A stretch of DNA of 64,000 nt. Origin: Brachypterus glaber. Lineage: Eukaryota > Arthropoda > Insecta > Coleoptera > Kateretidae. Below are positions 45,400 through 57,801 of this stretch, one piece after another. Each line of letters opens with the position of its first letter. The first letter of the stretch is position 1. The notes under the pieces were generated by a model. That model ran no database searches and was not told the origin of the DNA. It saw only the letters and a list, made by a program, of their open reading frames with translations. The stretch lies in contig OY294051.1 of NCBI GenBank assembly GCA_958510825.1, positions 35,030,393 through 35,094,392 of the forward strand, read 5' to 3'. The translations under genes and the position numbers were made by a program.

Positions 45400-45800
45400 A
45401 TAAATAATCCGCACTAGTGACAACACATGTGTACGTACTAATTAGCCACCCTTTGGACCACCGTCGTGGTTACGTCGCGCCATTTTAATTATATGCATAC
45501 AACCGTGTGTGTGAAAAGTACGAAAAGTCCAGTAAATAGGTAAAAAATACCTATATTTTATATATAGGTTCGAAAAACAAAAAAATATTTTGTTTTAATA
45601 ATAGTTTTTGAATTTTTTTAAAAAGTTTTACCCCTAATATATTTTTTGTTTTTAACCCCTCATAGAACCTCATTTTTCCTGAAAATTTCGAGTCGATCGG
45701 ATTATTCGTTTTTAAGTTACCGTGTCCACAAATAACGTGACATCGGAGGGACGGACGGATAGACTAACATTTTCAAAGTTTGTTTGTGAAATTCGAAACT
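45400..45800 (+). repeat. GC-richer block ending in GGAGGGACGGACGG
   Basis: The segment with GAAAATTTCGAGTCGATCGG and CCGTGTCCACAAA followed by a GGACGGACGG run is of a kind often seen in insect interspersed repeats, but there is only one copy in this window. Class not assigned. Confidence 0.35.
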
Positions 45801-47408
45801 ACCGTATAATACTATTCTAGCGCCAACGCACTGTGAATAGTATAATAATACAGTCCACTGTTATTTATATTTTATTCGAAGGACCAAATGTATACACACG
45901 TAGGCTAAATTTTGTGTCTTTTACCTTACGACGTACATTTACAAAATTTTCCTTTGCTTCTGGTACTTTCTAGCTCTAAAAAATGACAATGCTTGGATTG
46001 TTTACAGCCATAGTTCAGTCAGTACCTTTTTGATGTGTGCATTGTACGAGTCATGAAATCTTATTTTGGGTCATATGTCAAAATTTTTTGAACAATACAT
46101 TCAAATTATAAAGCCCAAATTCTTGGTCCTAAGAAATCTACGTCATCTACTGGACTAACGTCTAAACTTGTATTACTATTTTCGTCTGTTTCCAACAGTC
46201 CTAAATAATAAATACGCAAAAACACGAAAATTCTTTATAGCCACTTGTGAAAATTTTCAATTCTAAACTTTTCCTATTCATCAGCTGTCAAAAAGGGAGA
46301 AGTTTGAAAACTATAAAGGATGATCTTCAGATCTACAGAGGATAAAAACAACAGTAATACCACCTTTGCGAAAACAATTGTCCCCAGAACAAATGATTGT
46401 ATTTTCGTGGTAAATACGTAGAAAAGTTATCATTTGTTTAAAACCTGCGAAAGTTTTTGAGAACATTTGTTATCAAGTTAACGGTTTTCATAAATTTAAT
46501 CCAAGGACTCTATGCGCAGTTAGATACAGTGTGTTTTAAAACAAACTTTGGTACAATTTTTATAAAAATTTGGTCTTTCAAAAAATATTACAAAAAGGTG
46601 CAGTTCATCAAAGATATCCATTTGAAAGAAATAAATTTGGAATAATTCGAGAAACGCTAATCGGATTTTCAAAAACAAAACACTGTTGAAACCACAATCA
46701 AAAAACATTTAAAATGAAAGATCTCTTGAGATATATGTCATATTTAAACTTTTAAGGGTGACACTCCTTAATGGCTGGAGATTATGACGTCACTCATATG
46801 AAAAAAAAACAAATAAAAGTTGTCCCGCTTAAAATAAAAATTGACCTGTCCGAGGAATGTTTATAAAAAATATAATTTTCAAAGTTATTAAATTTATTTA
46901 TTTTGACTATTTCACAAACAATATGTAGGCCAATCAAAACCTTGCATTTTTAGTTTCTTGACCAATCAGATCAAAATGAATCTGATAATTTTTTCACAAT
47001 GCAATTATCACTTGGTTACTATGGAAACAAGAAACTGACATTTTAATAAATGTTATATTTTTTGCAAAATGTGTTTTTTTGTTAAGCTTACATACCTTTA
47101 GCTGATTTATTTTTATTGATAAGCAATATAAATGCTTATTTTATTACCAAAAGATCCTAGGTATAAACCCTAATTAATTTCAGATAATATATTATATTTT
47201 ATGCACTTTCCATCTTAAAAGCTTTAAATCACTGATATTCATAAATTTTTATTTATTTAATTGAATCTTGGTATTAAAAACAGGCCACTAAAATCTAATT
47301 TAAACACTTATTTATTAAAAATATATTTGCAGTAAAGAATTACGGAAATCAAAACATTAAATGACTGCGCTGGTACCAGTACAGCGTTGCCAAATTAGTT
47401 TATTAGTT
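45801..47408. other. AT-rich non-coding DNA
   Basis: No supported feature. Confidence 0.5.
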
Positions 47409-47499
47409 TATTACTGTATATAAAAAAATATTTTGCTTAAGAAAATTATTTCGTGCACTCAAACAATTGCCAAGCAAAATAATTTTTTAATACAGTAAA
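47409..47499. mobile_element. Small imperfect foldback
   Basis: TTTATTACTGTAT and ATATTTTGCTTAAG are roughly inverse to CAAGCAAAATAAT and ATACAGTAAA. Confidence 0.55.
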
Positions 47500-49606
47500 A
47501 AAATTATCGATAATTCAAATGCACTTATGATATTACTACTGACAATTCCACACCGAGTTCCACACTGAAGATAATTTATAATACTATAAGTATCTAGATA
47601 GCATCTATATATGTTAGATTAGCTTGTAACTTAATTTTTGTAGTGTAATTGCACATCAAGATTTATCGCATAGCTAAAATCTTTTCTTCTTATTAGTAAT
47701 AAATAATCTTTTAGTCTCATACAAAATTTATCCATTATGATTTACATTCAGAACTAAACTCAAAAAGGCACACATCAAAGTAGTTGTTTAAACGCTGTTT
47801 GATGCAATTCTGCATTGTAAAATAAAGTGCATAAATTCTTTGTACATCTTCCTTTCTGTAACTGACACTAGAAGTAAGAGCATATCTGAACATTTTTTAT
47901 AGTTTTACAACTTTTTGATTCCGTGCTTAGAATATATGTTGTATCTAGAGAAACAAAAATATTCGAAAGTTTAATAAAAAGTGCTAATACATAATATGTA
48001 TAATATGTATTACATATAAACTTTGTATTATTACATATATATTTTTGTGTATTTATTTTTTTGTTAGGCTAGGTCTAGGTTAGGTTTATCATTTTTTTTT
48101 TAAACAAATACCTAAATCAATATTATTAATTATTAGGTTTCCGCACACAAATGCAACCAAACAAAACAACCAAACCAAGCGAATTATTTATAATAATTGT
48201 ATTTTTTTTGTATAAAAAATATATATTTTTTTACAAAATATTTCTTTATTCATGATTCTTAATTTTTTACGTTGTTTTAAAGGAGCAAAGTCAGGGGCTT
48301 ACTACATCAGAATTTGGTTGAAACAAAAATTTTCGTTCCCCTCCACAAACTATTGCTTCGTTTTCTCTTTAGCCATTTGTCTGATTCTGATTTAGAACTA
48401 AAGAAAAAATATTTTATAGTAAATGATTTAACTAAAATATCGAACCTTACCCTGAAATTTAATACGTCAACTTCAAAAACTGGGTTTTACTAAAAGATCT
48501 GTTTTGTATCATCTACTTCCATTATTTAAAAACTTATTTTATTATACTACACAAGATCTTAAATGTAAAATTTCTTTTTTTTTTTGCTGTTGTTTTATTT
48601 TTTGGATTGAAGGCACTATTTGAGTAAAAACATTTTATTTTCTCTGATCGTATACGACAAATTTTAGATATAGGTATACAAAAGTTAAATAGTTTTGGAT
48701 AAGATTTCTCGAGAGACTTCTGCAATAGTTATGCAAATTTTCAAGAAAATGTGCCGATTCCATCGCCAACTCTAAGAAAAGTTACGAACAAGTTGGGCTA
48801 CCTGAGGATCACGCTGAAATAGACAAGAAAATTTGAACTTTACAGAAAGAGAACAAATTCTTATGTTTAATAACTCTAGTATAAAAAATACGAACGAATG
48901 TTAACTACTAAATACTGAAATCCAAACTACCGTATATAGTTCTCCGCATGAAAGAAAGTATCCGACGGAAGGGGGAGGAATCATTCGCGCTCTCTTTTTT
49001 CCGTCAAGAGCGTTATAAGTCGTGCGTGCCTACAACAGGCCTTCCACTTGCACACACATTCCAAACATATTTCCCATAGCCACAGATCCGTGCGTCAAAC
49101 TATATTCTTCGTAACTTTTCATATTTTAATGGAAAATAAACCAAATCAGCGGCGAATAAATAGTTATACAATATTAAGAAAATAAACTCAATAATCTCAT
49201 TAAAAAAAAAACCTTATATTTTTTTAATATAAAGGTTTAGCGTAATAAATGAGCTTTTTAATGGAACGAAATATTTCCATATAAATCATTGTTGTTGGAT
49301 CAATATATAATTTTTGAATGTGTAATATACAAATTTTTTATAATAAAATTGGTCTCTTAAGGGTTTGCCTAATTAGGATTGATTTTGAAAAAGAAAGTTT
49401 GAAATACTTACCGATAGAATTTTCGTTAAAAAGTTCTTAAGTGGAGTTATAGAGTTTGTGAACTACTCCAATTACCTATCTCCATATTTTTCAATGGCAT
49501 AATAATTAATAATTATTTCTATATTTATTAACAAGGCTTATTATAAATGCATAAATAAGTACACTCTTAGTTTTTAATAATTTGCAACGATTACTCATGT
49601 AATTTT
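47500..49606. other. AT-rich non-coding DNA
   Basis: A GC-richer patch at 48940-49060 (GACGGAAGGGGGAGG) has no paired structure or frame. Confidence 0.5.
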
Positions 49607-50340
49607 CATATATAATTACACAAGAGGCTGAGAATTATGCGTGAAAAATTCACTGTTTTCATGAAAATTTGCTGTCTGGAAATAATTACGACCGGGGCGA
49701 TGCCCCTGGAGTAATTATTTCCTTTGACAGCAAATTGAATGAATATGAAATTTTACGGATAATTCGAAGAATCGTGTGTAATTCAGAAGATTATTTTTTA
49801 ACGATTTACAATATGTCAAACCAACTTTTATATTTTTTTCATCGCAAAATTATATAAATTGTTTTATTACTTATCTTAATATTTTTACAAGCATATTCTT
49901 TGATTTGGTTAATTTAATACCATTCTCAATTGCTAAACTAAAACCTTTTTTGTCTATTTTTAAATTGCAAATTATGGTTTTATCAATAGTTTAGTCACTT
50001 AGCGCGGTACTACGCTAGGCTTGCAACCATGTTCATAAAAGTCAACCTATAAAAACTGTCATTACATTTTATAAAAAGAATATTTTGAGGTATTTTTTGG
50101 TAAATAATAAAGTAATAACAATAATTATAAATATTAATATATTCATTTTTAATTTATTTTAGGCATGAAATCTTGTTGTAAAGAGAAATACTTAAAAACA
50201 AAATACTACAGCGATTCTCACTAGAATTTTCTACAGTATGATTGGACAGAAATAAACACGTGGTCAGAAATATTGTTAAATGATTGGTTGATAAAAACGT
50301 TAAAAAATAATCAAAAGAAAATCTTTAGGAAATGGTATGG
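49607..50340 (+). mobile_element. Dispersed repeat family M, longest copy
   Basis: Left part 49613-49783 is a foldback: AATTACACAAGAGGCTGAG, TGCTGTCTGGAAATAATTAC and their inverses around a GGGGCGATGCCCC centre. A ~450-bp AT-rich body follows, and the end carries GATTGGACAGAAATAAACAC. Pieces recur at 5055-5430, 15518-15840 and 42045-42345 (inverse). The 62-codon frame at 49669 lies inside the foldback and is not a gene. Confidence 0.8.
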
Positions 50341-50822
50341 TCAGGTTATTTTTGTTATACCTTATATTTCAATATTACATTACATATTCTTCGACATTTT
50401 ATTGTTACTTTTTTCATATTCTCTCTAAAAAATATGAAAAAAATATTTATACAATAGCGTTAAAATTTATTTTCGATTTCTGAAAAGAATTGTAGATTCT
50501 TTCCAAATTGAAATATCGAATCAATGAGAAAAATAGGATTTTTTGACGCGATAAAAATCCTATTTGAAATCATTGTTTTGTCACAGACTTTCGTGGTCCA
50601 AATATTTGTGTGTAGCAATCCAAGCAGTCCTTGCGTGAAAGAGAAAAACTTTAAAATACCTTGTGCGCTTTTTATATATTTTTTTAACCGACGCGTCGGT
50701 GGAAATTGAATTTATGGCGTCCGGAAGCCAGATTGGTATTAGAAGTGATTCTACTCTACTAGTAATAAACTTCTTAATAGGGAGGATGTCAAGACGTTCT
50801 CAATCTTCCAGGCTCTACTATA
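50341..50822. other. AT-rich DNA with a hairpin
   Basis: AAATAGGATTTTT (50531-50543) and its exact inverse (50553-50565) form a 13-bp hairpin with a 9-nt loop. Nothing else is supported. Confidence 0.6.
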
Positions 50823-51740
50823 CAAGGTGATCAGTAACTGGCGTTCCAAAATTTAAGAGGTGATTCTACATCCAAAAATATGAGAAAAACGTTTTTATAT
50901 TGGTCCGGAAATGAGCCCTAATCTTGTATACAAATTAAGTTTTAGTGATTTGCCAACGCAAACCAAGAGTTAATCCTGCTAGTAGGAGGTCTACGCATTA
51001 AAAAACCATTAACAGTAGAATCTGAGGTTCTTGGTTTCGGAAGATATGGACTTCCTTAGAAATGACCATAGCGGACTATGTAAATTTTGGTCAAAGATTT
51101 CAAATTCGTTCACATGTGTCAGAACAATAATTCACTAATAATAAGTGTTTGACAAATAATTTGTCAAGAATTATTGATTGATTATAATCGATACACTAAT
51201 ATGGATATTTTTTGAGAAAATAAGATGCAAAAAACCTCACTGATCCCTTTTTTACCGAAATGGAAATCAATAGACCGTTTCTGTGAATGGGTTTAAATTC
51301 TCTGATTAAAATTTATATAGAATAAGCTAAAAAAGTATAAAATGAAAAACTATTAAGTCGACTGTGGTTATTTCTGATGAAAAAAGTCCATTATCTTCCG
51401 AAACCGAGCCCCCAGATTTAACTGTCAATGATTTTATAATGTATAGACTTCCTACTAACAGGACTAACTATTGGTTTGCGTTGGAAAGTCACTAAAACTT
51501 AAATTGTATTCAATTTTAGCGTGCTAAGGAAGCTACGGTCCTTCGAAGATGGAGATATTGAATGGGGAACAAAAAAGCACCAATAAAATATTAATTCTGC
51601 AGGGCGATTCTTCAGTAAAAACTAAGCAAAAAAGTTGCATTTTTTTTAAACGATTGCTTCTACAGTGTTACACTATATGACATTTTTTTATGTATTTTTA
51701 CTCAAGGAATCTATATTTTTTACAAAAAAATCGAAAAATA
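50823..51740 (+). mobile_element. CAGGGTGATCC-type element interrupted by a nested element
   Basis: 50823-50921 (AAGGTGATCAGTAACTGGC to GGAAATGAGCCCTAA) and 51524-51740 (GCTACGGTCCTTCGAAGATG, TGAATGGGGAACAAAAAAGC) are adjacent in the intact copy at 56048-56776. The 602 bp between them are foreign. The 3' end of the host copy is missing after about 51740. Confidence 0.85.
50922..51523. mobile_element. Nested element with ~145-bp TIRs
   Basis: Left arm: AATTAAGTTTTAGTGATTTG, CCAACGCAAACCAAGAGTTA, GGTTTCGGAAGATATGGACT. The right arm is the inverse of the same series (51372-51520) at about 85-90 percent by eye. CTAA lies directly outside on both sides and may be the target duplication. No coding frame. 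Confidence 0.85.
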
Positions 51741-52812
51741 AAAACTACCTATATTTAAAATATATTCCCCATGGTATAAATTAAGTCCATAACTGTTTGG
51801 TTTTATCATAGACATCACAAATTGACCAAATCTAGTCATCAAATATTCGAATTCAATTTTCATACACACATTTCTATTATATAAGCAAAAATCAAGTCAG
51901 TCACTCAATTCTCGCTCGACCGACAAAACCCAATTCAATAAAATATATGCCAGCCTCGGAAAATGGGGTAACCCACCCCCAGTCTATTGATATTGGAGGA
52001 CTGTTAAATTCACAAAACGTAATGCATAATAAACAGACAATGAAGCCTTTTTACAAGTCGAATTCTTTTTTCAAAACGTCGACGGCTTAAAAAATATAAT
52101 ATCTCTTTAAATAAAATTTTCAGTATACTGGGGGGTTCTAAATTTCTCCAACATTCAAATATCTTGAAACCGGTAACAGAAAAATAATTTAATGCAGATT
52201 TTTTACATAAAACATATTTATGGCGCAAAAGGAAAATACTGGAGGAAAGGGGTTGTAAAAAGGCAAATATTAATATTTGCAATTGCTACTAAACCAAAAA
52301 TAATTTGGATATTGGCAGCAAGTCATGAAGAGCCCTAAATAAGCTAATATGCTTGTGCTAGGGGCCCTTCAAGAAATTTAAAAACAAAAATAGTCCAGAT
52401 ATACATAACTTAACAATTAAATTTTCAAAAAAATCTTCAAATTAAAATTCATCTGCATAATTTTGTTCGAGTGTTAACAATAATAAAGTACTTACAATTT
52501 AGTATAACAGATAAATTTTCTTGATTACAAATAAACCTTTAAACCCACAGTTAAGCTATATCCTTGCTAGAACCAACGTGGAACTATAAACACTACAAAG
52601 TAGTAAGTTTAGTCAGATAGGAAAGGACAATTTTAGTGCTAAAATACAACCTGTAAGTCATGTAGTTACATGATAAGGGTTTTGTGAAAATAATCTCTGA
52701 AACTGACCTCACTTAAATCTGGATAATGTTATTAAAATCTATTAAACAGTACACTGCAAAATTTGTTTTAGATGCTTAACCAACGCAATCCGTTATACAC
52801 TTGTAAAGTTTG

Positions 52813-52813
<1 letters not shown>
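51741..52813. other. AT-rich non-coding DNA
   Basis: No supported feature. Confidence 0.5.

Positions 52814-52884
<71 letters not shown>
52814..52884. repeat. (TC)n microsatellite, ~35 units
   Basis: Uninterrupted TC dinucleotides over about 68 bp. Confidence 0.97.
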
Positions 52885-52887
<3 letters not shown>

Positions 52888-53739
52888 GGCACATTGGATG
52901 GGTAGAGGCTAACTCTATACGTTTCTCTATCACGTCTGGTTTTCTTTTTTATTCAATTTATTATCAAAACGTAACATTGCGATTAGTTTTTAACGCAGAT
53001 TGGAAATTAGTGAAAAATAGGTTAGAAAATATGCAAACTCTTGCGAAATAAAAGACTTCTCCATTTATTTTCGATAATTGACCGGCTGTTTTTTAATAGT
53101 TTTGATTTGGATTTATTTAATTCAATAAAAACCAGGTGTAAAAAAAAGTTTTCATTCCTTTATTTTTAATAAAATAAATGTTATTCCCCTATGATTAGAA
53201 TCAAATTCGTTTCCTCAAAAAGTTAGTCATTTTGTGGTCTTTCCGGGCCTTTCACCCTAATTTTAAAACTTTTATGCCGTAGTATGCAGTTTCTATGAAT
53301 AAAATAGCTGCAGGTAACATATGAGTGTGACTCATATGTATAAAAACGAATCAGTCTGTCCTGTTGGAACACTTTTTGACGAGCAGGAAAAAGAGGATAC
53401 CTAAAAAAACGTTAAAAACGAAGTATTAACAAATTAAAATTTGTTAATACAAAATTAGAGGACAAAAGAAACTAAATTTTAAGCCTATATTATACATAAG
53501 TGCTAATTTTTAGATATGTATTACAGACAACTTCTAAAGTTGTAGAACTACTATCTCTTGTATAAAAAAAATCCATTGATTCAATAAAGTTAAATAATAA
53601 ATTTAAATTAATTAAACATGCTTTTGAATTATTACTTTACTTTTTTTATTTAATTTTAATTTTATCTCAGCAACCTTGTTAATGCACACATTTAGTTTGC
53701 ACGACTGATTTTTAAAAAGTCCAGTCAAATAATCAGAAA
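52885..53739. other. AT-rich non-coding DNA
   Basis: No supported feature. ATGAGTGTGACTCAT at about 53321 is a small palindrome. Confidence 0.5.
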
Positions 53740-54575
53740 TTTTTACGTTAAATTGCATTAAATGTACACGGGCTGATATTTTCAAGGGTGGTAGTATATA
53801 GTAACAGAATACTTCTGTTAGTTTTTCACCGGGTAATTTGCGTAAGGGGTGTCCGCTATCTTGAATTTTAGGGATGGGTGCGGTTATCTCTCTAAATATG
53901 CATCTTAAGATAGAAATCCATATAACCAATTTTGTTAAGGAAAAAATCTACAACATTTTTGTTTGGATCATTTGTTTAATATATTAATAACAATCGAGTT
54001 AAAAATATTCAAAAATTGCCATTGTTTTTTTCGATTTTACAGCCAAATTATTCATCGGAGGATAAAAGTGGTTATAAGCAAACTTGTAGCTCTTGAAAAT
54101 CTCTATAAGTTTTATATATTATGCATTTTCGTTAGTATTTTGTTACGGTTACAGTGGACGCTGAAAGTCGAGTTGTGCCCTCTACAACCGTACCAAAGTA
54201 CCTATTATAATATATGAAGCATAGAGAATTTCAAGAGCTACAAGTTTGCTTCTAACCACTTGTATCGTCCGATGAATAATTTGGCTGAGAAATGAAAAAA
54301 AAAAACAATTTCACCTCCAACATGGCTATTTTTAAATTAACTCGATTGTTATTAATATATTAAAAAAATTATACAAACAAAAATTGTTTGAAATTTCCTC
54401 CTTAATTGGTTATATGTATTAAGCAACTCACCCCTAAAATTCAAGATAGCGGACACCCCTTAGGCAAATCACCCGGTGAAAAACTAACAGGAGTGTTCTG
54501 TAACCATCCACTACTACTCTTTAAAATATCAGCCCATGTACATTTATTTCAATTTACATTTATTATTTGTGTTTC
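53740..54575. mobile_element. Family J large foldback, copy 2, near complete
   Basis: Arms of about 390 bp: GTACACGGGCTGATATTTT, CACCGGGTAATTTGCGTAAG, GTGTCCGCTATCTTGAATTT and TTAATATATTAATAACAATC all recur in inverse on the right side. The centre GTTACGGTTACAGTGGACGC to CTACAACCGTAC is a further hairpin. Long open frames at 53612-53929 and 54406-54651 are mirror products of the arms and share peptides such as IQDSGHPL. Confidence 0.9.
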
Positions 54576-55194
54576 TTTTAGCTTTGAAAAAGCCGACAAG
54601 AAAAATATTAGGTGCCTTCAGACTGAAGGCTCATACCTAAATATTTTTTAAGCGTGAAAAGTGGGTTTAAATGGATACAAGTTTTCAGGTTTTTGACATT
54701 ATTGCAAGCAAAAAAAAAACTGGTACAGAATTTTTAAATTTTAGCTTCTTTATTAACCATTTTTTGAGTAAATTCATGTATCGAAATCGATTTAAACAGT
54801 GTTTTGCTCAAAATAGTACATAATTTTAAAGAAGTTTTCCCTATTAACTTCAAGCCACAAAGTTTAAAATGCACCAGACAGACAATTAGGGGTGCCAACT
54901 GCTATCCTAACTACGTAGGCAAAATGTAAATGTTTCAATTGCTCCGCATTTACTGTGTAACTTTTATTTGTTTTTATTTGTTTTGACTCCTACTCCATAT
55001 GAGCTTTTTATGCAAACCTAAATATATGCTTTTTATTGAAATTGTGTGAAATAATTTTAATTTTTGTTTTTTCTTCTTTTTTCAGGTAATACTCTAGTCT
55101 ATGAAAAACAAATTGTAGAAAATATTTAGTAAGTACTAGATTAGTTGTTAGTATTAAAATAACTGTCTAACATGTTTCTTTATGATTTTACTAT
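54576..55194. other. AT-rich non-coding DNA
   Basis: No supported feature. Confidence 0.5.
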
Positions 55195-55894
55195 GTTTCT
55201 TACCCCATCTTCTAGGACTTGCATGTACGTTGTCATTTTTTCAGTCATATCAAAAAGTACTAAATCAGCAGAGTTTTTTGTTTGAAGTTCATGTCTTTTA
55301 CTTCTTCTACAGTTTCTTCATCCCGGGGTAACGTTTTATTGCCGTCTGACGGACGCTTTCGCAGAACTGCCGCCGGACAGAGCGACCCTATTTTTTCTTC
55401 TAATCAAGTTGTTCAAACCCAATTTATGTTTTTGATAAACTTGATTAGAAGAAAAACGTAACTTGGTTAAGCTTCAAATTTAAAGCACAGCATCAATCAA
55501 ATTCATGTAGTACTTTTTAAGTTAACTGAAAAAATGACAACTTTCAGGAAAATCCTGATATATCCTAAACCAGAAGTAAAAATGTAAAAAAAATAAAAAA
55601 TAAAATATTCATTAAAACTGCGGCAATAAGAAAGACTTTAATGATTTGATAAACAGTTGCAGTGGCGTAGCATGCAAGTCCTAGAAGATGGGGTAAAAAA
55701 CATAGTTGTACATTATTTGTTGCTGTTAATATGAAAAAAAAAAATAAATTAATCATTCGTAAAACAAAAGTAGACAATGTTTAAGCTTCAAAACAAAAAA
55801 AGAATCAGTCAAATCCATTAATTAGTTTTCGAAATATTTGAATTTAAAAAATCTCATTTTTTTAGGTGTCCGGAATTTAATGCGCGGCAGTGTA
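55195..55894 (-). mobile_element. Tc1-like element remnant with rearranged arms
   Basis: The right edge, GGTGTCCGGAATTTAATGCG then CGGCAGTG and TA (55865-55894), has the form of a Tc1-like terminal repeat. Inside, TACCCCATCTTCTAGGACTT (55201) and CATTTTTTCAGT (55236) recur in inverse at about 55674 and 55524. A 19-bp perfect hairpin, TTTTTCTTCTAATCAAGTT with its inverse, lies at 55392-55456. I could not find the left terminus or a transposase. Confidence 0.5.
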
Positions 55895-56047
55895 TATAAA
55901 CAGGGGGGTAACCCAGATATGTCGCTCAACTTTTAATCAAGTTTAATAATTTGGTCACCTAGAGGTCCTTTTTTAGAATTTAAAATATTAATAATTCATG
56001 TTAATGTTGCTTAAGTATACCCTGTATAATATTATCACAAAAACATA
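55895..56047. other. Spacer
   Basis: No supported feature. Confidence 0.5.
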
Positions 56048-56776
56048 CAGGGTGATCCATAACTGGCATGCCAAAATTTAAGAGGTGATTCTACATCCAA
56101 AAATATGAAAAAAAGTTTCTATAAAGGTTGGTCCGGAAATGAGCCCTAAGGGAGCTACGGCCCTTCGAAGATGATGTATTGAATGGGGAACAAAAAAAGC
56201 ATCAATAAAATTTTAATGCTGCAGGGTGATTCTTCATTTAAAACTGAGCAAAAAAGTATTATACACCAAAACACCTAAATTTAATATTAAAGGAGTAATA
56301 GCCTTTTAAAAAGTAACGTTTTTGGTGGCACAAAATGTTACTTCCTCTTAATTGCATTTTTTTTTTTGATAACGGTTGCTCCTACAGTGTTACACTATAT
56401 GATATTTTATATGTATTTTTACTCTAGAAATCTATATTTTTTACAACAAATCCAAAAAACATACACATAGAAAAGTTTGGGGCAAAAATGTTTTAAGCCT
56501 CATATATTTTGTCCGTCTGGGCACGCCTCTGGATAAATTAAAAAAATAAATTAACATAAATTGCCCTTATTAATACTAGTATACATGCAAAAGCTCGCCG
56601 CTCTAGCTTAAACGGTACCCGAGTTATTAATTAAAAACCTTATTTTTATTACAATTTTAAAGGGCCCTAGATCCCTTAGGGCTCATTTCCGGACCAACCT
56701 TTATAGGAACTTTTTTTATATTTTTGGATCTAGAATCACCTCTTAAATTTTGGCATGCCAGTTATGGATCACCCTG
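56048..56776. mobile_element. CAGGGTGATCC element, complete copy, TA-flanked
   Basis: Ends CAGGGTGATCCATAACTGGC and the exact inverse, TA on both sides. TIRs extend inward about 110 bp (AAATTTAAGAGGTGATTCTA, GGTTGGTCCGGAAATGAGCC) with mismatches. The interior is AT-rich with no transposase. Related ends occur at 7255, 31075, 32106, 44824 and 50823, so the family is the commonest in the window. Confidence 0.9.
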
Positions 56777-57290
56777 TATATTACATTAAATTCTGTAAGA
56801 TGGTATATTAAATATAATAACATCATTATCTATCCTATTGTGTCTACTAAATTCTTAGACAAAGCTATGTAGTATTATCTCTTAATAATAAGATATCTGA
56901 TTACCTTATTAACTTATCTTGGTTCTCGAATAACTTCATGCTGAAGATATATGAGGATGTTCTGACAATAGATAAGTTGAATTAAATTCCTTAAAAGGTA
57001 CGTAGGTACTTGTTTTTATTGAAACGAATTTAATTATCTACTAGAAGATCATATTACTTTAAGTGAAAGTTTTTTATAGCTTAATCATAGAAAATATATG
57101 ATAACAATAAAATAAAGGGGTTTTAATTTTACTTTTATAATACTAGTACATAGGTAACTTGATAGTTATTTTATTCTCATTGATTATAACTTTAAAAAGG
57201 CATTTTCTTTTTCGCTTCTTCTATCTATATTTTGACGTTCGTTCACGTTAACAATATTCGCCATAAAAACTATACTATTTCTACAACCTA
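56777..57290. other. AT-rich non-coding DNA
   Basis: No supported feature. Confidence 0.5.
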
Positions 57291-57527
57291 CACTGATAAA
57301 ACAGTTCATTTTTGTCGACAAAATATTTGGTTGGATATGCCCAATTAAATTATTTAGTTGTGACAAATAAATTTTATTTCTGTCAAAAAAAAAGTCCATT
57401 AATGAATCATTTTGGAATTAAAATATTTGTTTACATGAACTAAATATTTATTTTACTCAAATAAAATTTGGTACTCACAACCAAAAAATTTAATTGGCCA
57501 TATCCAAATAAATTCTTTTTATCAGTG
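57291..57527. mobile_element. MITE with CACTGATAAAA ends, TA-flanked
   Basis: CACTGATAAAA and its inverse TTTTTATCAGTG with TA outside each. TATTTGGTTGGATATG(C/G)CC and AATTAAATTATTTAGTTGTG are repeated in inverse, giving arms of about 75 bp. Confidence 0.9.
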
Positions 57528-57667
57528 TATAACTTTAATAAAACAAATTATTACCTCTAACTTAAAACTCAAAAGATTATACATTTTTTTCTCAAAAAAT
57601 AGTTACGTGACTGGTCATAGTTTCAATCCTTATGATTGGTTAACAAAATATTCGAGAAATAGTCAAA
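57528..57667. other. Spacer
   Basis: No supported feature. Confidence 0.5.
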
Positions 57668-57801
57668 GGGAACGTTCAAGTATTACGTAACGAGCTAGGG
57701 AGGGGGGGGGTAGGGCGTCTCGAAAACGTTACGCCGCGTTAAAGAGGGGGGTGGGGGTCAAAAATGGCCAAATTTTGCGTTACGTAATACTTGAACGTTC
57801 C
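57668..57801. mobile_element. GGGAACGTTC MITE, complete copy
   Basis: GGGAACGTTCAAGTATTACG and its inverse CGTAATACTTGAACGTTCC bound a 134-bp element with a G-rich centre (GGGAGGGGGGGG and GAGGGGGGTGGGGG). Possible 4-bp flanks CAAA/TAAA are not convincing. It serves as the reference for four partial copies in the window. Confidence 0.85.

Noticed and set aside
48064..48086. TTAGG-like words resembling the insect telomere repeat
   Set aside because: Only four imperfect words with different spacers; too short and irregular to be telomeric.
49669..49857. 62-codon frame starting MLSGNNYDRG
   Set aside because: Lies within the foldback of family M, and the other copies of the repeat do not keep the frame.
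53612..54651. Open frames of 81-105 codons on opposite strands with similar peptides
   Set aside because: They are mirror translations of the two arms of the family J foldback, not a duplicated gene.
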